A DNA stretch of 64,000 nt from positions 1 to 64,000 of the forward strand of contig JAFWPA010000056.1 of NCBI GenBank assembly GCA_017509685.1, given 5' to 3'. The stretch's first letter is position 1. Each line of letters starts with the position of its first letter. The notes beneath the pieces were generated by a model. It did not search any database and had not been told where the DNA came from. It saw nothing but the letters and a program-made list of their open reading frames with translations. The position numbers and the translations under genes are program-made. This document shows, piece by piece, positions 26,991 to 34,636 of the stretch. The DNA is from Bacteroidales bacterium (GTDB lineage Bacteria > Bacteroidota > Bacteroidia > Bacteroidales > UBA932).

Positions 26991-27812
26991 ATGGCTGTTG
27001 AGAGAGTATTAATGACGGTAAAAACTTACCCTCATATTTCGCAAAAATATGTAGAGTTAGTATGCACAGCTGGCTTTCGTGAAGACGGTTCATGGATTCG
27101 TATATACCCGATACCATTTAGGCAACTTGAACAATATGCTCAGTTTTCAAAATATGATTGGATAGAGATTGACTTGGTTAAGAATCCAAAGGATTTTCGT
27201 CCCGAGAGCTACCGTCCCGTAAGCCTAGATACTCCCATTAAAGTTGTTGGTCACCTCGATACAAAGAATGGGTGGGCGGCTCGGAAAGATATTGTTTTGC
27301 GTGATGTTTATACTGACATGGGGAAGTTACTTGCGGATTGTAAAGCAACGAACAAGTCACTTGCAGTTTTAAAAGCTAATATCACTGGTTTTGTTATCAA
27401 ACCAGTCGACCGCGAGTGGGATGAGAAGAAAATGGAAGCTGTAAGAGCAAGCCAAAATCAGTTGGATCTATTTGAGGAGAAAAAAGATTTTGAGGTGGTG
27501 AAAAAACTGCCATACGAGTTCTCGTATAAGTTTACTACGGATGACGGGAAACCGCACACGCTAATGATCGAGGACTGGGAAATAGGAACCTTATATTGGA
27601 AATGCCTAAAGGACCATGGTTTTAATGAAGAGATAGCTTGTCAAAAAGTCAAGGAAATGTACTTTGACAATTTAGTGGGGAAGCGTGACTTGTACCTCTT
27701 CATGGGGACACATAAGGAGCAACAGCAATTGAATAGGCCCCAGCCATTTGTGGTGATTGGTACATTCTATCCCCCTAAACAGAAGGACGACGGGCAACTG
27801 ACGCTTTTTTGA
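26991..27812 (+). CDS. unnamed partner of the DUF488 protein
   Basis: A 273-residue soluble protein with no motif I can name. Distinctive segments are VKTYPHISQKYVELVCTAGF, GSWIRIYPIPFRQL, KYDWIEIDLVKNPKDFRPES, and a C-terminal DLYLFMGTHKEQQQLNRPQPFVVIG strand near a zinc-free end PKQKDDGQLTLF. The conserved-looking aromatic and charged residues suggest a nucleic-acid-related fold. It starts 1 bp after the DUF488 gene. Such tight coupling implies they act together; the pair is a candidate uncharacterised defence unit. Confidence 0.7.
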   Translation: MAVERVLMTVKTYPHISQKYVELVCTAGFREDGSWIRIYPIPFRQLEQYAQFSKYDWIEIDLVKNPKDFRPESYRPVSLDTPIKVVGHLDTKNGWAARKDIVLRDVYTDMGKLLADCKATNKSLAVLKANITGFVIKPVDREWDEKKMEAVRASQNQLDLFEEKKDFEVVKKLPYEFSYKFTTDDGKPHTLMIEDWEIGTLYWKCLKDHGFNEEIACQKVKEMYFDNLVGKRDLYLFMGTHKEQQQLNRPQPFVVIGTFYPPKQKDDGQLTLF

Positions 27813-27939
27813 GAAAAGGATTATAGCGGGCATGAATCTCCTTGAAGAATTCGGCCCGTTATTGTTTAAATATATTACAGTACTGTTAGACCGCAAAACA
27901 GTAAGTTGCAACACCTGATTGCCATCGAAAAATGAACAT

Positions 27940-28704
27940 ATGATATCAATCGACACTGGCTTCTCTCCCGATGAAATGTATCGGATGCTTTACACGCCTT
28001 TTGAAACGGGGTGCCCAGTTCAACTTCGCACGTTAACCGACGAGCAAGTTGAACAGATTCCGTTTATGCATCAGGTTCTATATCTGATGAATATGTTGTC
28101 GGCCGGAGAGTTAAAGCTGACAGCAAAAGGGTATATCCCTCCCAAGATTGTAGAGGACCTGTATATGATGGGGACGCGGAGCTGGAATACGGATTGGTTC
28201 AAGCAGAAAAGTGAGCCTAAAACGGAAGAAATTAAGGTGCTTCGAGTTGTGCTCAAAGAGTGCGGCTTGATAAAAATCCGTTTGGGGAAGATGTCACTTA
28301 CGGCTAAAGGGCAGAAGCTTATTGGTAGTAGGAATGAACTGCTACGTTCGGTGATACTCTTCTTGATGCAAAATTACAACACCGGCTGGCTGGATCTTCA
28401 CGAAGATATGGAGGTGGGTAATGTAGGGCGGTTGTACTCACTATGGCTCCTGCATCGTTATGGTGATGTGTGGCGGCATACAGATTTCTATACAGCAGAG
28501 TATGCCAAGGCGTTTCCGATGATGGATGATTACAGTGCCTATGGCTATCGGGTATTCAATCGGCTATTCCATCTGATTGGCCTGTGCGAGGTGAATGAAC
28601 GGCCGGAGGACCGTGGCCCGGGTTTTGGCAGAAAGGTGCTCAAAACCAGTGTTTTGGATATGATGTTTGAGTTTGCAGAGCCGGAGGATAACCTTACGCG
28701 ATGA
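27940..28704 (+). CDS. winged-helix-like hypothetical protein
   Basis: From ATG 27940 the protein has 254 residues; the longer TTG start at 27919 is unlikely. It contains two similar segments, LKLTAKGYIPPKIVEDLYMMG and GKMSLTAKGQKLIGSRNELLR, each looking like the wing and recognition helix of a winged-helix domain, and is otherwise helical. Similar two-wing regions occur at the C-terminus of some pRiA4b-ORF3-type proteins (from memory, not checked), and a truncated pRiA4b-ORF3 gene lies just downstream on the other strand. It is followed after 25 bp by the second helicase-associated-domain-like gene. Confidence 0.65.
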   Translation: MISIDTGFSPDEMYRMLYTPFETGCPVQLRTLTDEQVEQIPFMHQVLYLMNMLSAGELKLTAKGYIPPKIVEDLYMMGTRSWNTDWFKQKSEPKTEEIKVLRVVLKECGLIKIRLGKMSLTAKGQKLIGSRNELLRSVILFLMQNYNTGWLDLHEDMEVGNVGRLYSLWLLHRYGDVWRHTDFYTAEYAKAFPMMDDYSAYGYRVFNRLFHLIGLCEVNERPEDRGPGFGRKVLKTSVLDMMFEFAEPEDNLTR

Positions 28705-28729
28705 ATTAATCGGCCTTAATAAAAGTAAT

Positions 28730-28960
28730 ATGACCCAATCCGAACTCTGGCTCACCAAATGGCAAGAAGCCATCGACTTCTTGGAAACCAACCACCGCAA
28801 ACCGTCCAAGTTTGTGCCGGAGGAGCGCAATATGCGGTCCTGGTGGAAGCACAACAAGAAGCTGATGAATGCAGGGGAGTTGAAGCCGGAGCGGGTGGAG
28901 TTGTTTGAGAGGCTGTTGGAGTTGGGGGAGAAGTACAAGCACGTGAATCAGTATCAATAG
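28730..28960 (+). CDS. helicase-associated-domain-like small protein, copy 2
   Basis: A 76-residue protein (MTQSELWLTKWQEAI...). It shares with copies 1 and 3 the pattern MTQxE-W, F-x-x-N-R-PSKF, EERxM-R-x-W-x-KH, KLMNAGEL-RVE and the C-terminal VNQYQ. The start at 28730 is fixed by alignment with the paralogues; upstream in-frame codons belong to the end of the preceding gene. It closes the 26090-28960 gene group. The domain resembles one HA repeat and probably binds DNA or RNA. Confidence 0.75.
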   Translation: MTQSELWLTKWQEAIDFLETNHRKPSKFVPEERNMRSWWKHNKKLMNAGELKPERVELFERLLELGEKYKHVNQYQ

Positions 28961-29024
28961 ATATGGTTGTTGAAAAAGACTGGCAAAAGAGGTGTTTCCA
29001 TGAAATAACTCCATTGGAATACAA

Positions 29025-29396
29025 CTACAAAAGCGGCTTCTTTTTATCTCCGTCAGTATGATCCTCCCTGTTGGGCATGATGTCAGTGAGTTTCACTATG
29101 TGTTTCCAGTCATCGCCCAGGTCATAGATGAACGTGAAAGTGTCGCCTGGAAGTTTAAGCAAGTCCCCGAGCGTATACTGGAATGAATCTCGCTGCGGGA
29201 AATCTTCCATCGGCTCAGGATCCTCGCCACCGGCCATGCGTGTGAAATAGGTGATGCCGCCAAACCGGATTTCCTTCAGATGAAATCCTTTCCATCCCAT
29301 AGCCAGCATCAAAACCTCCTGGACATAGCCCAAGTTCATGTTCTCGGGTATGTGGAGACTCCGCTTGATAGGGACGGGCGAACCCATAAGTTCCAT
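29025..29396 (-). CDS. pRiA4b ORF-3-like protein, C-terminally short
   Basis: A 123-residue protein from ATG 29396, directly behind a minus-strand -7 box (CAAATATA on the plus strand, 29405-29412), so the transcript would be nearly leaderless. It shows the PRiA4_ORF3 features: SLHIPENMNLGYVQEVLMLAM and TFTFIYDLGDDWKHIVKLTDI. It ends KKKPLL soon after the D-x-GDDW-x-H motif, whereas family members usually continue with a Cys/Pro-rich ACPPEDCGG region; this copy is therefore probably truncated. The family is often plasmid- or transposon-borne; function unknown. Confidence 0.7.
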   Translation of the reverse strand: MELMGSPVPIKRSLHIPENMNLGYVQEVLMLAMGWKGFHLKEIRFGGITYFTRMAGGEDPEPMEDFPQRDSFQYTLGDLLKLPGDTFTFIYDLGDDWKHIVKLTDIMPNREDHTDGDKKKPLL

Positions 29397-29428
29397 TTCC
29401 AAAGCAAATATAGCCGGTTTTTCCCCGG

Positions 29429-29674
29429 TTGTGCAGAAGAGTGGGGAATCAATTTATCGGTCAATTAAATGGTCAATTAAATGGTCAATTAAACGATAGC
29501 CAGAAAGAGACCTTTGAGTTTATAAAGGCTCACGAGGGTTATAATACAACTAAAATAGCGGACGACCTTGGCAAACCATTCAGAACCATTGTTAAGCATA
29601 TAAATGTGCTTCTTGAATTGAATATGATAGAGCGTCGTGGTAGTAAGAAAACCGGTGGGTATTATGTGAAGTGA
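29429..29674 (+). pseudogene. C-terminal remnant of a Schlafen/AlbA-like ATP-binding protein
   Basis: An 81-codon frame without a credible start; it overlaps the promoter of the opposite gene. It begins with three in-frame GQLN units encoded by a 12-bp tandem repeat (GGTCAATTAAAT, about 29459-29492), then a winged helix (TTKIADDLGKPFRTIVKHIN) and the ending RRGSKKTGGYYVK. That tail is typical of the C-terminus of AAA_4/AlbA-type ATP-binding transcription regulators, whose N-terminal domains are missing here. Read as a leftover of a decayed gene; a stand-alone HTH protein is the alternative. Confidence 0.55.
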
Positions 29675-29679
29675 GATGA

Positions 29680-29710
29680 GGGCTGGTGCTTAGGCATCGG
29701 CCCTTTGTTG
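29680..29710 (+). terminator. hairpin after the HTH remnant
   Basis: GGGC-TGG-TGC ... GCA-TCG-GCCC forms an interrupted stem followed by TTTGTTG, a plausible weak terminator. Confidence 0.4.
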
Positions 29711-29871
29711 TCGGCCATCCAGAAATAAGATTTGAGGATTTTGAGAAAATCGATAATGGCTGAATATCTAAGATAACCTCAATAATTAGGGATTATCAGG
29801 GAAGACAGGTGTTTTATAAAATTGCAAGAATTGCAAAAATATTAAATGAAAGCGGTGGATTATGAAAAGCT

Positions 29872-29901
29872 ACGGCTAATGTGAAGATTGGCCGTTTTTT
29901 T
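29872..29901 (+). terminator. rho-independent terminator
   Basis: ACGGCTAA pairs with TTGGCCGT (one G-T wobble) around an 8-base loop and is followed by seven T. It would end plus-strand transcription before the convergent ATPase gene. The stretch 29711-29871 holds AT-rich sequence with no gene. Confidence 0.7.
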
Positions 29902-29926
29902 GAACTTGAGGCTGGCGTAAGAAGTA

Positions 29927-29963
29927 AATATCCCTGCTTGGAGAAATCCGGGCAGGGATATTT
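29927..29963. terminator. strong hairpin at the 3' end of the ATPase gene
   Basis: AATATCCCTGC and GCAGGGATATTT form a near-perfect stem with a 14-base loop, 4 bp beyond the stop of the minus-strand gene. A-rich and T-rich flanks allow termination in both directions. Confidence 0.7.
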
Positions 29964-29966
29964 GTG

Positions 29967-31265
29967 TTATTTGAGGCCGTCAATCTGGGGCAGGCCGCCG
30001 AGCTTGTTGTTGAGATAGGCTCGTTGTAATGACCGCATCTTGTTGACTCCGTTCTTGGAAATAAGCGGATAGAGCAAGGAATTGCCATCCTCGCGTTTAT
30101 CCATAAGCCAGAAACTATCTTTGCGCAGATAATCATCAACGGCTGTAAACAATGGGTCGTAGTGCGTTGTCATGATTAGCTGACTGCGAGATGGTACCTT
30201 TAGGTAACTCTGTATCATGTATTTTAATAACAATGGGTGCATGGAGGTCTCTATTTCGTCGATAGGAAGCAGTTTGTTGTTTTGTTCAGCTACGTAGAGA
30301 GCCGTTTCGATGCCCATAGACCTTAATGTACCATCACTTTGGCTACTTTTGGGCAAAGTGTAGGTTTCTTTACCTCTTATATTATTAACCGATACCATAA
30401 AGTCGGTTTTGAAGCCGTTAGGCATCTTGGGGTCTTTGGTGAGTTTGCTCGCATTCTCTTCGGAAAGACGACCAGATGATTTCATGAACTGGATCATCTC
30501 TGGTGTCAGGGGCATGTAATCCTTCTCGACTGCCATATCCTCGATGTTAAGGCCGATATTGTGGCTGAATTCCAATAGATGGGCTTTGGTCTCGGGATTC
30601 TCGAGCATTTTGCGTTCTGCATAGTTGAACATCTGCTGGCCCAAGTCGATGACCGGTAGGGTATGGTTAATCATCCAATCGCGGACATCGTCAATTTCGC
30701 CAAGATTGCAGTTGACTGCTTTACGAGCGGCAAAAAGCGACATGTTCTTCAGACATTTTACCGTTAGCTCGTCTTTTACAGCCGTGGGAACCTTAATAAG
30801 CGATGGATTGAACTTGATAGCCGTGTTTCCTCCAACCAATTCTCGATGTAGAAGCAGAGATGGTTGGTTGCTGTTATATGCCAACAGCTTTTCTGACAGT
30901 ACCTCTTTAGGTGTGATAACAAGTTGATAAACGTATTTTTTGTCGTTGACGTAGAGTTTTAGCTCAAACTCGGTGGGTTGAGTCGGCGTGTCAACGTCGA
31001 GAGCAAAAGGTAAAACACTGGTTGGAACGTCCTGGTCATCGGTTTTGCGATTCCAAAACCAAAAGAGGTATTCGAATGCCTCAAGGAGGTTTGACTTGCC
31101 GCAGGCGTTAGCGCCATAAATAATTGCTATGCGTGAGAGGCGAGTGCCGTCGTTCATGGTAACCAAGAGTGAGTCCTGTCTGAAATCGTCTTTTGAAGCC
31201 TCGAAACTGAGCACGGTATCCTCTTTGAACGACAAGAAGTTCTTGATACGTAATTCACTAACCAT
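29967..31265 (-). CDS. AAA-family ATPase of the RloA/AbiL type
   Basis: 432 residues from the ATG at 31265 (MVSELRIKNFLSFKEDTVLSF), which is the standard start of this ATPase family; a longer frame to 31301 lacks support. Walker A is IIYGANACGKSNLLEAF, and the ABC-like C-terminal part shows SQSDGTLRSMGIE, the Walker B LLPIDEIETSMHP and the switch IMTTHYDPLF. Such OLD/RloA-like ATPases are usually paired with a small TOPRIM-like RloB or an Abi effector. No such partner is adjacent, so it acts alone or its partner was lost. A -7-like box TACCTTCG lies about 25 bp upstream (31290-31297). Confidence 0.82.
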   Translation of the reverse strand: MVSELRIKNFLSFKEDTVLSFEASKDDFRQDSLLVTMNDGTRLSRIAIIYGANACGKSNLLEAFEYLFWFWNRKTDDQDVPTSVLPFALDVDTPTQPTEFELKLYVNDKKYVYQLVITPKEVLSEKLLAYNSNQPSLLLHRELVGGNTAIKFNPSLIKVPTAVKDELTVKCLKNMSLFAARKAVNCNLGEIDDVRDWMINHTLPVIDLGQQMFNYAERKMLENPETKAHLLEFSHNIGLNIEDMAVEKDYMPLTPEMIQFMKSSGRLSEENASKLTKDPKMPNGFKTDFMVSVNNIRGKETYTLPKSSQSDGTLRSMGIETALYVAEQNNKLLPIDEIETSMHPLLLKYMIQSYLKVPSRSQLIMTTHYDPLFTAVDDYLRKDSFWLMDKREDGNSLLYPLISKNGVNKMRSLQRAYLNNKLGGLPQIDGLK

Positions 31266-31592
31266 ATGTAATATTCTTAAATTTGGGTGCGAAGGTAGCA
31301 AAAAATGCCGAATTAGCCATTGTTTTGTGTTAAATTTTGGGTTTTATTGGCAGAATCTGGACAGATTGTGTCATTTTGTCACAAGGATTTGACGGTGGCG
31401 ACAGTATGTGACAGTACAATTTGTCAGTTAGGGCGAAAATTGCTCTGGTGGTGCCCTTGCTGTGATTTAAGTGGTGTTTTGGGACATAATGCGACGTTTT
31501 GGCGATTAAAATTCTGGTTATTCGCTCTTCCTTTCTGCAAATTGGCATAGGCTTTGCCGTAATTATGGAAAGAACTTTATAATTATAAATTA
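31266..31592. other. divergent regulatory region
   Basis: This 327-bp gap separates the minus-strand ATPase from the plus-strand MBL/TM pair. It holds no gene. Between 31366 and 31427 there is a cluster of TGTCA/TGACA half-sites, including TTGTG-N9-CACAA (31366-31384) and a GACAGTA direct repeat, about 115-190 bp upstream of the sigma-54-type site at 31542, where an enhancer for a sigma-54 activator would be expected. Confidence 0.5.
31542..31558 (+). promoter_or_regulatory. sigma-54 (RpoN)-type -24/-12 promoter
   Basis: TTGGCATAGGCTTTGCC fits the consensus TTGGCAYR-N4-TTGC: GG and GC are separated by exactly 10 bases. It lies 34 bp before the ATG at 31593, leaving room for a start site and a short leader. 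No TAnnTTTG box is seen nearer to the gene. Confidence 0.6.
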
Positions 31593-32489
31593 ATGAGTAA
31601 AATTAAGAGCTTTTCGGTCGGCAATGGAGATATGTTCTACATCCGGCACAACACAGACAACTTCACAACTATTGACTGTTGCCTTTCAGATGATGTCAAG
31701 GATGACATCCTGGACGAAATTCAGATTGAGTCAACAGGTAAGGGTATCAGTCGTTTTATATCAACACACCCTGATGATGATCATATCAAGGGACTTGTTG
31801 ACTATGACAACAGATTTGGTATTCTTAACTTCTATCGTGTAAACAATAGTACCACGAAGAACGGTACTGAAACAGAAGACTTTAAAAGATACAAAAAGCT
31901 GCGTGATGATAGTCATAAAAGTTTTGAACTTAAAAAGGGGTGTAAGCGTAAATGGATGAATTTATCAGATGAGGAGCGTAAGGGTGCTGGTTTGTCTTGT
32001 TTATGGCCGATAACCGATAATGAACTGTATAAGAGTGCTCTTGATACAGCTGCTGACGGAGGAAGCCCTAATAATATTTCTCCAGCTATCAGGTATAGCG
32101 TGGGTGACTTCTCTTTCCTTTGGATGGGAGATATGGAAACAGACATGCAGGAGGAATTTGACAGTAAAGTGACTAATGAGCATACAACTGTTGTGTTTGC
32201 GCCGCATCATGGCAGAAAGAGTGGTCATATTCCTTCGACCTTGATGGAGAAGTTGACCCCGAAGCTGGTTATAGTAGGCGAGGCACCCAGTAGTGAGTTA
32301 GATTACTATGCTGGCTATAACACCATAACCCAAAATACGGCCGGAGACATCCTGTTTGAGACAAACGGTGACTATCTGGATATATTCGTATCAAAGCAGG
32401 GGTACAGTAAGACTGATGGAATGGTGTCAAATAGTAACCACGGAGAACACTCCGGTATGAAGTATTTAGGTAGTGTTAAGGAAGGTTGA
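31593..32489 (+). CDS. metallo-beta-lactamase-fold hydrolase (ComEC-like)
   Basis: A 298-residue MBL-fold protein without signal or membrane segments. The metal site is HPDDDH at residues 59-64 (HxDxDH form common in ComEC-like branches), with further ligands in WMGDMET and APHHGRKSGH. MBL proteins of this branch act on nucleic acids or nucleotides. It is followed after 4 bp by a four-TM protein, and the two share a sigma-54-type promoter. The pair resembles two-gene defence or stress modules in which a cytosolic enzyme or sensor controls a membrane effector; substrate unknown. Confidence 0.8.
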   Translation: MSKIKSFSVGNGDMFYIRHNTDNFTTIDCCLSDDVKDDILDEIQIESTGKGISRFISTHPDDDHIKGLVDYDNRFGILNFYRVNNSTTKNGTETEDFKRYKKLRDDSHKSFELKKGCKRKWMNLSDEERKGAGLSCLWPITDNELYKSALDTAADGGSPNNISPAIRYSVGDFSFLWMGDMETDMQEEFDSKVTNEHTTVVFAPHHGRKSGHIPSTLMEKLTPKLVIVGEAPSSELDYYAGYNTITQNTAGDILFETNGDYLDIFVSKQGYSKTDGMVSNSNHGEHSGMKYLGSVKEG

Positions 32490-32493
32490 GCCT

Positions 32494-33198
32494 ATGATGG
32501 ATAAGTACATAAGAGTAGCAAGGGTATATCCGGCTGTAATAGGGATGCTACCCACATGCATATTGTTGGCAATGTGTATGGGGGAGTGGTTCCCGCAGTA
32601 TGAGGCAGTGGCTGGAAATGTGAAGTGGGTAGTATGTCTGGTTGGCGGTACAGCTCTGGCGAGTATGGCTGTCGGCTATCTGGTAAGGGAATTGTTTAAG
32701 GAGACGTCGAAATGGCTTTTTCAGTATCAGATGTTCAAGAAGGACGAAACCGAGATGCCTACGACGAAGATGCTGCTTTGGCAGAATGCTGCCATTTCGC
32801 CTGCATACCATAAGGTGATTGCTGCTAAGGTGAAAGCTGAGTTTGGAATAAAGATGCCTACGGCTGAAGAGGAAAAGGCAGATCTTGACTTGGCCAAGAA
32901 GACGATAGCGGAGGCGGTAAATCAGATAAGACAGAATTGCCGAGGTGACGAGATACTGAGGCAATACAACATTGAGTTTGGTTTCTGCCGCAACTATCTG
33001 GGAGCAGGCGTATGGAGTATTCTATTTATATTATGTATCGGCGTGGCCAATATATTTTGCAGCTGGTTGCCGTGGTGGGCAATTGGCATAGCATTGGGTG
33101 TTCAAGTGCTATTGATGTTGGCTTGTTATCTGTTGTTGGAGGCCAGGGGCGAAACGTATGCTAAGTACCTATTTGCCACCTTTACAGGGAAAAAGTAA
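32494..33198 (+). CDS. four-TM membrane protein paired with MBL hydrolase
   Basis: 234 residues from ATG 32494 (or 32497), 4 bp after the MBL gene and behind a GAAGGTTGAG ribosome-site-like stretch. Two membrane segments lie near the N-terminus (about 13-31 and 45-63), then a charged cytoplasmic domain of about 100 residues (TAEEEKADLDLAKKTIAEA), then two more segments (about 170-215). The conserved-looking YNIEFGFCRNYLGAG precedes the third. The 2TM-domain-2TM layout is that of membrane-disrupting effectors, but I do not recognise the family. Confidence 0.7.
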   Translation: MMDKYIRVARVYPAVIGMLPTCILLAMCMGEWFPQYEAVAGNVKWVVCLVGGTALASMAVGYLVRELFKETSKWLFQYQMFKKDETEMPTTKMLLWQNAAISPAYHKVIAAKVKAEFGIKMPTAEEEKADLDLAKKTIAEAVNQIRQNCRGDEILRQYNIEFGFCRNYLGAGVWSILFILCIGVANIFCSWLPWWAIGIALGVQVLLMLACYLLLEARGETYAKYLFATFTGKK

Positions 33199-33240
33199 GA
33201 TGACGCGAATAATATACATTTCAGAGATGGGTTTTCCGCT

Positions 33241-33280
33241 AAAGTTGGATAAGATACAGGTGTAGGGGTTAATCCTCCGG
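33241..33280 (+). repeat. 40-bp direct repeat, copy 1
   Basis: Begins AAAGTTGGATAAGATACAG and ends with CTCCGG; the second copy is at 33351-33390, starting 110 bp further on. The first 19 bases are identical in both copies, the rest differ at a few positions. Confidence 0.7.
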
Positions 33281-33303
33281 TGTCTATAACGTCCAAAGCT
33301 GTT

Positions 33304-33347
33304 CAGCGGGAATGAAGAAAATATTTCGGATTTCCCGCTGATTTTTT
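33304..33347 (+). terminator. rho-independent terminator after the MBL/TM pair
   Basis: CAGCGGGAA (33304-33312) pairs with TTTCCCGCTG (33331-33340) and is followed by ATTTTTTG. It would end the MBL/TM transcript and lies between the two direct repeats. Confidence 0.75.
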
Positions 33348-33350
33348 GTG

Positions 33351-33390
33351 AAAGTTGGATAAGATACAGTTGAAGGGGCAATGCTCCGGA
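33351..33390 (+). repeat. 40-bp direct repeat, copy 2
   Basis: Second copy of the repeat described at 33241-33280. Confidence 0.7.
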
Positions 33391-33764
33391 GACAAAAACA
33401 AAATATAAACTGTTTGTCCAGGTGACCCAAAATCATAAAGATAATGTACATCCTGCCGGAAAACCAGCGGTCACCCTATCGGACCAGAGGAATCACCTGT
33501 AATAGTTACTTTGCCTGTGGTTGGCATTGAATCATTGGCCAGTGTCATTCGGCGGAGGGCTTTTAGCGCGGCCTGACAATCAGCCCGGGAACTGGTGGTA
33601 GGGGATTAAGGTAATCTGAACTATTCGATGTCGTCGAGAACAAGATTGCAAATGAGGCGAAAAAAGTTATTAAAGCAAAGGCGACCTTCGGGCCGCCTTT
33701 GTCGTGTCTAAAAGGACCATGCTCGCAATTCAAGACAGGGAGGAAAGTATACGAACATGTTCGG

Positions 33765-33810
33765 TAGAAAAATAGTGATTGATTTGCGTGATAATAGAAA
33801 AATAGTTATC
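33765..33810 (+). promoter_or_regulatory. hicAB promoter with tandem operator-like repeats
   Basis: A 16-bp unit TAGAAAAATAGTKATY occurs at 33765-33780 and 33795-33810, exactly 30 bp apart (about three helical turns), the second one running into the -7 box TATCTTTG (33807-33814). This is the placement expected for operators of the HicB antitoxin or HicAB complex, which represses its own operon. Confidence 0.6.
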
Positions 33811-33870
33811 TTTGCGTTCGGTTAGTGTGAAGGAATCAACCTATCAATATTTATTCTACTTTAACCATTT

Positions 33871-34065
33871 ATGAAAACCACAAAAAATTATGAACTAGTA
33901 GAATTATTGAAACAAAATGGTTGGAAACACGTTAGACCACGTGGTGATCATCACATCTTCAAAAAAGAAGGTGCAACCAGACCAATCGTTGTTCCCGGGA
34001 ATAGGAACGACGACCTCGCTGAGGGTACATTGAATTCCATCCTTAGAGCTGCGGGATTGAAATAG
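33871..34065 (+). CDS. hicA: HicA toxin (mRNA interferase)
   Basis: A 64-residue double-stranded-RNA-binding-fold toxin. The family core is clear: LVELLKQNGWKHVRPRGDHH with the catalytic His in GDHHIFKK, and the basic VVPGNRNDDLAEGTLNSIL end. HicA cleaves mRNA when not bound by HicB. It lies 24 bp upstream of hicB, the usual toxin-first order, behind a promoter with tandem repeats. Confidence 0.93.
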   Translation: MKTTKNYELVELLKQNGWKHVRPRGDHHIFKKEGATRPIVVPGNRNDDLAEGTLNSILRAAGLK

Positions 34066-34089
34066 CAGCTTATACTTGATGCATAAAAA

Positions 34090-34494
34090 ATGAAATTACA
34101 AGCGGTAATCGAAAAGGCGGAGGGTAATTACTCCGCCTATATCGAGGGGCTTGATGGTGTGGTGGCTTCAGGAGTATCGATGGAACAAATAAAGAAGAAT
34201 CTGGTCGATGCTCTTGGCGTCTATGTTGACACATGTTTAGAAATGGGTTGTCAAGTCCCTTTGGATTTGGTAAAAGGTAATTATGAGATTGCTTTTAGAA
34301 CTGACACGGAGAGCTTCTTGAACCTTTATACTGGTATTTTTTCCAAATCTGGATTGGAAAAGTTGACTGGTATTAATCAGAAGCAGTTGTGGCATTACGC
34401 TAATGGCAAGTCGAATCCCAGACAGGAGCAAATCCAAAAGATTGAGAGTGCTTTGCATCGTTTAGGTGAAGAATTAATATCGCTTCATTTCTAA
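34090..34494 (+). CDS. hicB: HicB antitoxin
   Basis: A 134-residue antitoxin with an N-terminal partial RNase-H-like HicB domain (KAEGNYSAYIEGLDGVVASG, then MEQIKKNLVDALGVYVDTC) and a C-terminal XRE-type HTH (LEKLTGINQKQLWHYANGKS). The first part masks HicA and the HTH binds the operon promoter, consistent with the repeats at 33765-33810. Length and architecture are standard. Confidence 0.92.
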   Translation: MKLQAVIEKAEGNYSAYIEGLDGVVASGVSMEQIKKNLVDALGVYVDTCLEMGCQVPLDLVKGNYEIAFRTDTESFLNLYTGIFSKSGLEKLTGINQKQLWHYANGKSNPRQEQIQKIESALHRLGEELISLHF

Positions 34495-34537
34495 TTATTA
34501 TAAATATTATAAACAGCGAGGCCTTTTTTGTGGCGTG

Positions 34538-34585
34538 GATTATCGGCCTGCCATAAGGATCTATCGGCAGGATTGATTATATTTG
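34538..34585 (+). promoter_or_regulatory. promoter-like element with hairpin, copy B
   Basis: Same 48-bp layout as copy A: GATTATCGGC start, a CCTGCC/GGCAGG stem, GGATTGAT spacer and TATATTTG -7 box (34578-34585). It lies 52 bp before the third small HA-like gene. The stem differs from copy A at paired positions while pairing is kept. Confidence 0.55.
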
Positions 34586-34636
34586 AATGATGATCACTGT
34601 TATCGGCCGCCCCTTGGCTGGATGATAGGGTGGAGA

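Larger units (their letters stand above)
33199..33870. other. 672-bp gene-free stretch before hicA
   Basis: It contains two 40-bp direct repeats around a terminator (listed separately), a perfect GGTGACC/GGTCACC inverted repeat (about 33420-33476), a CAAAGGCG/CGCCTTTG hairpin with a TTCG loop (33676-33701, without T-run), and the hicAB promoter/operator at its right end. Short frames such as 33444-33531 lack coding character. Part of it may be the remains of a lost module. Confidence 0.5.

Noticed and set aside
29967..31265. Two-gene RloA-RloB or Abi system
   Set aside because: The ATPase fits, but no small TOPRIM-like or nucleotidyltransferase partner is next to it.
33676..33701. Rho-independent terminator with TTCG loop
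   Set aside because: Strong stem but no T-run on either strand and no gene directly upstream; left as an unexplained hairpin.
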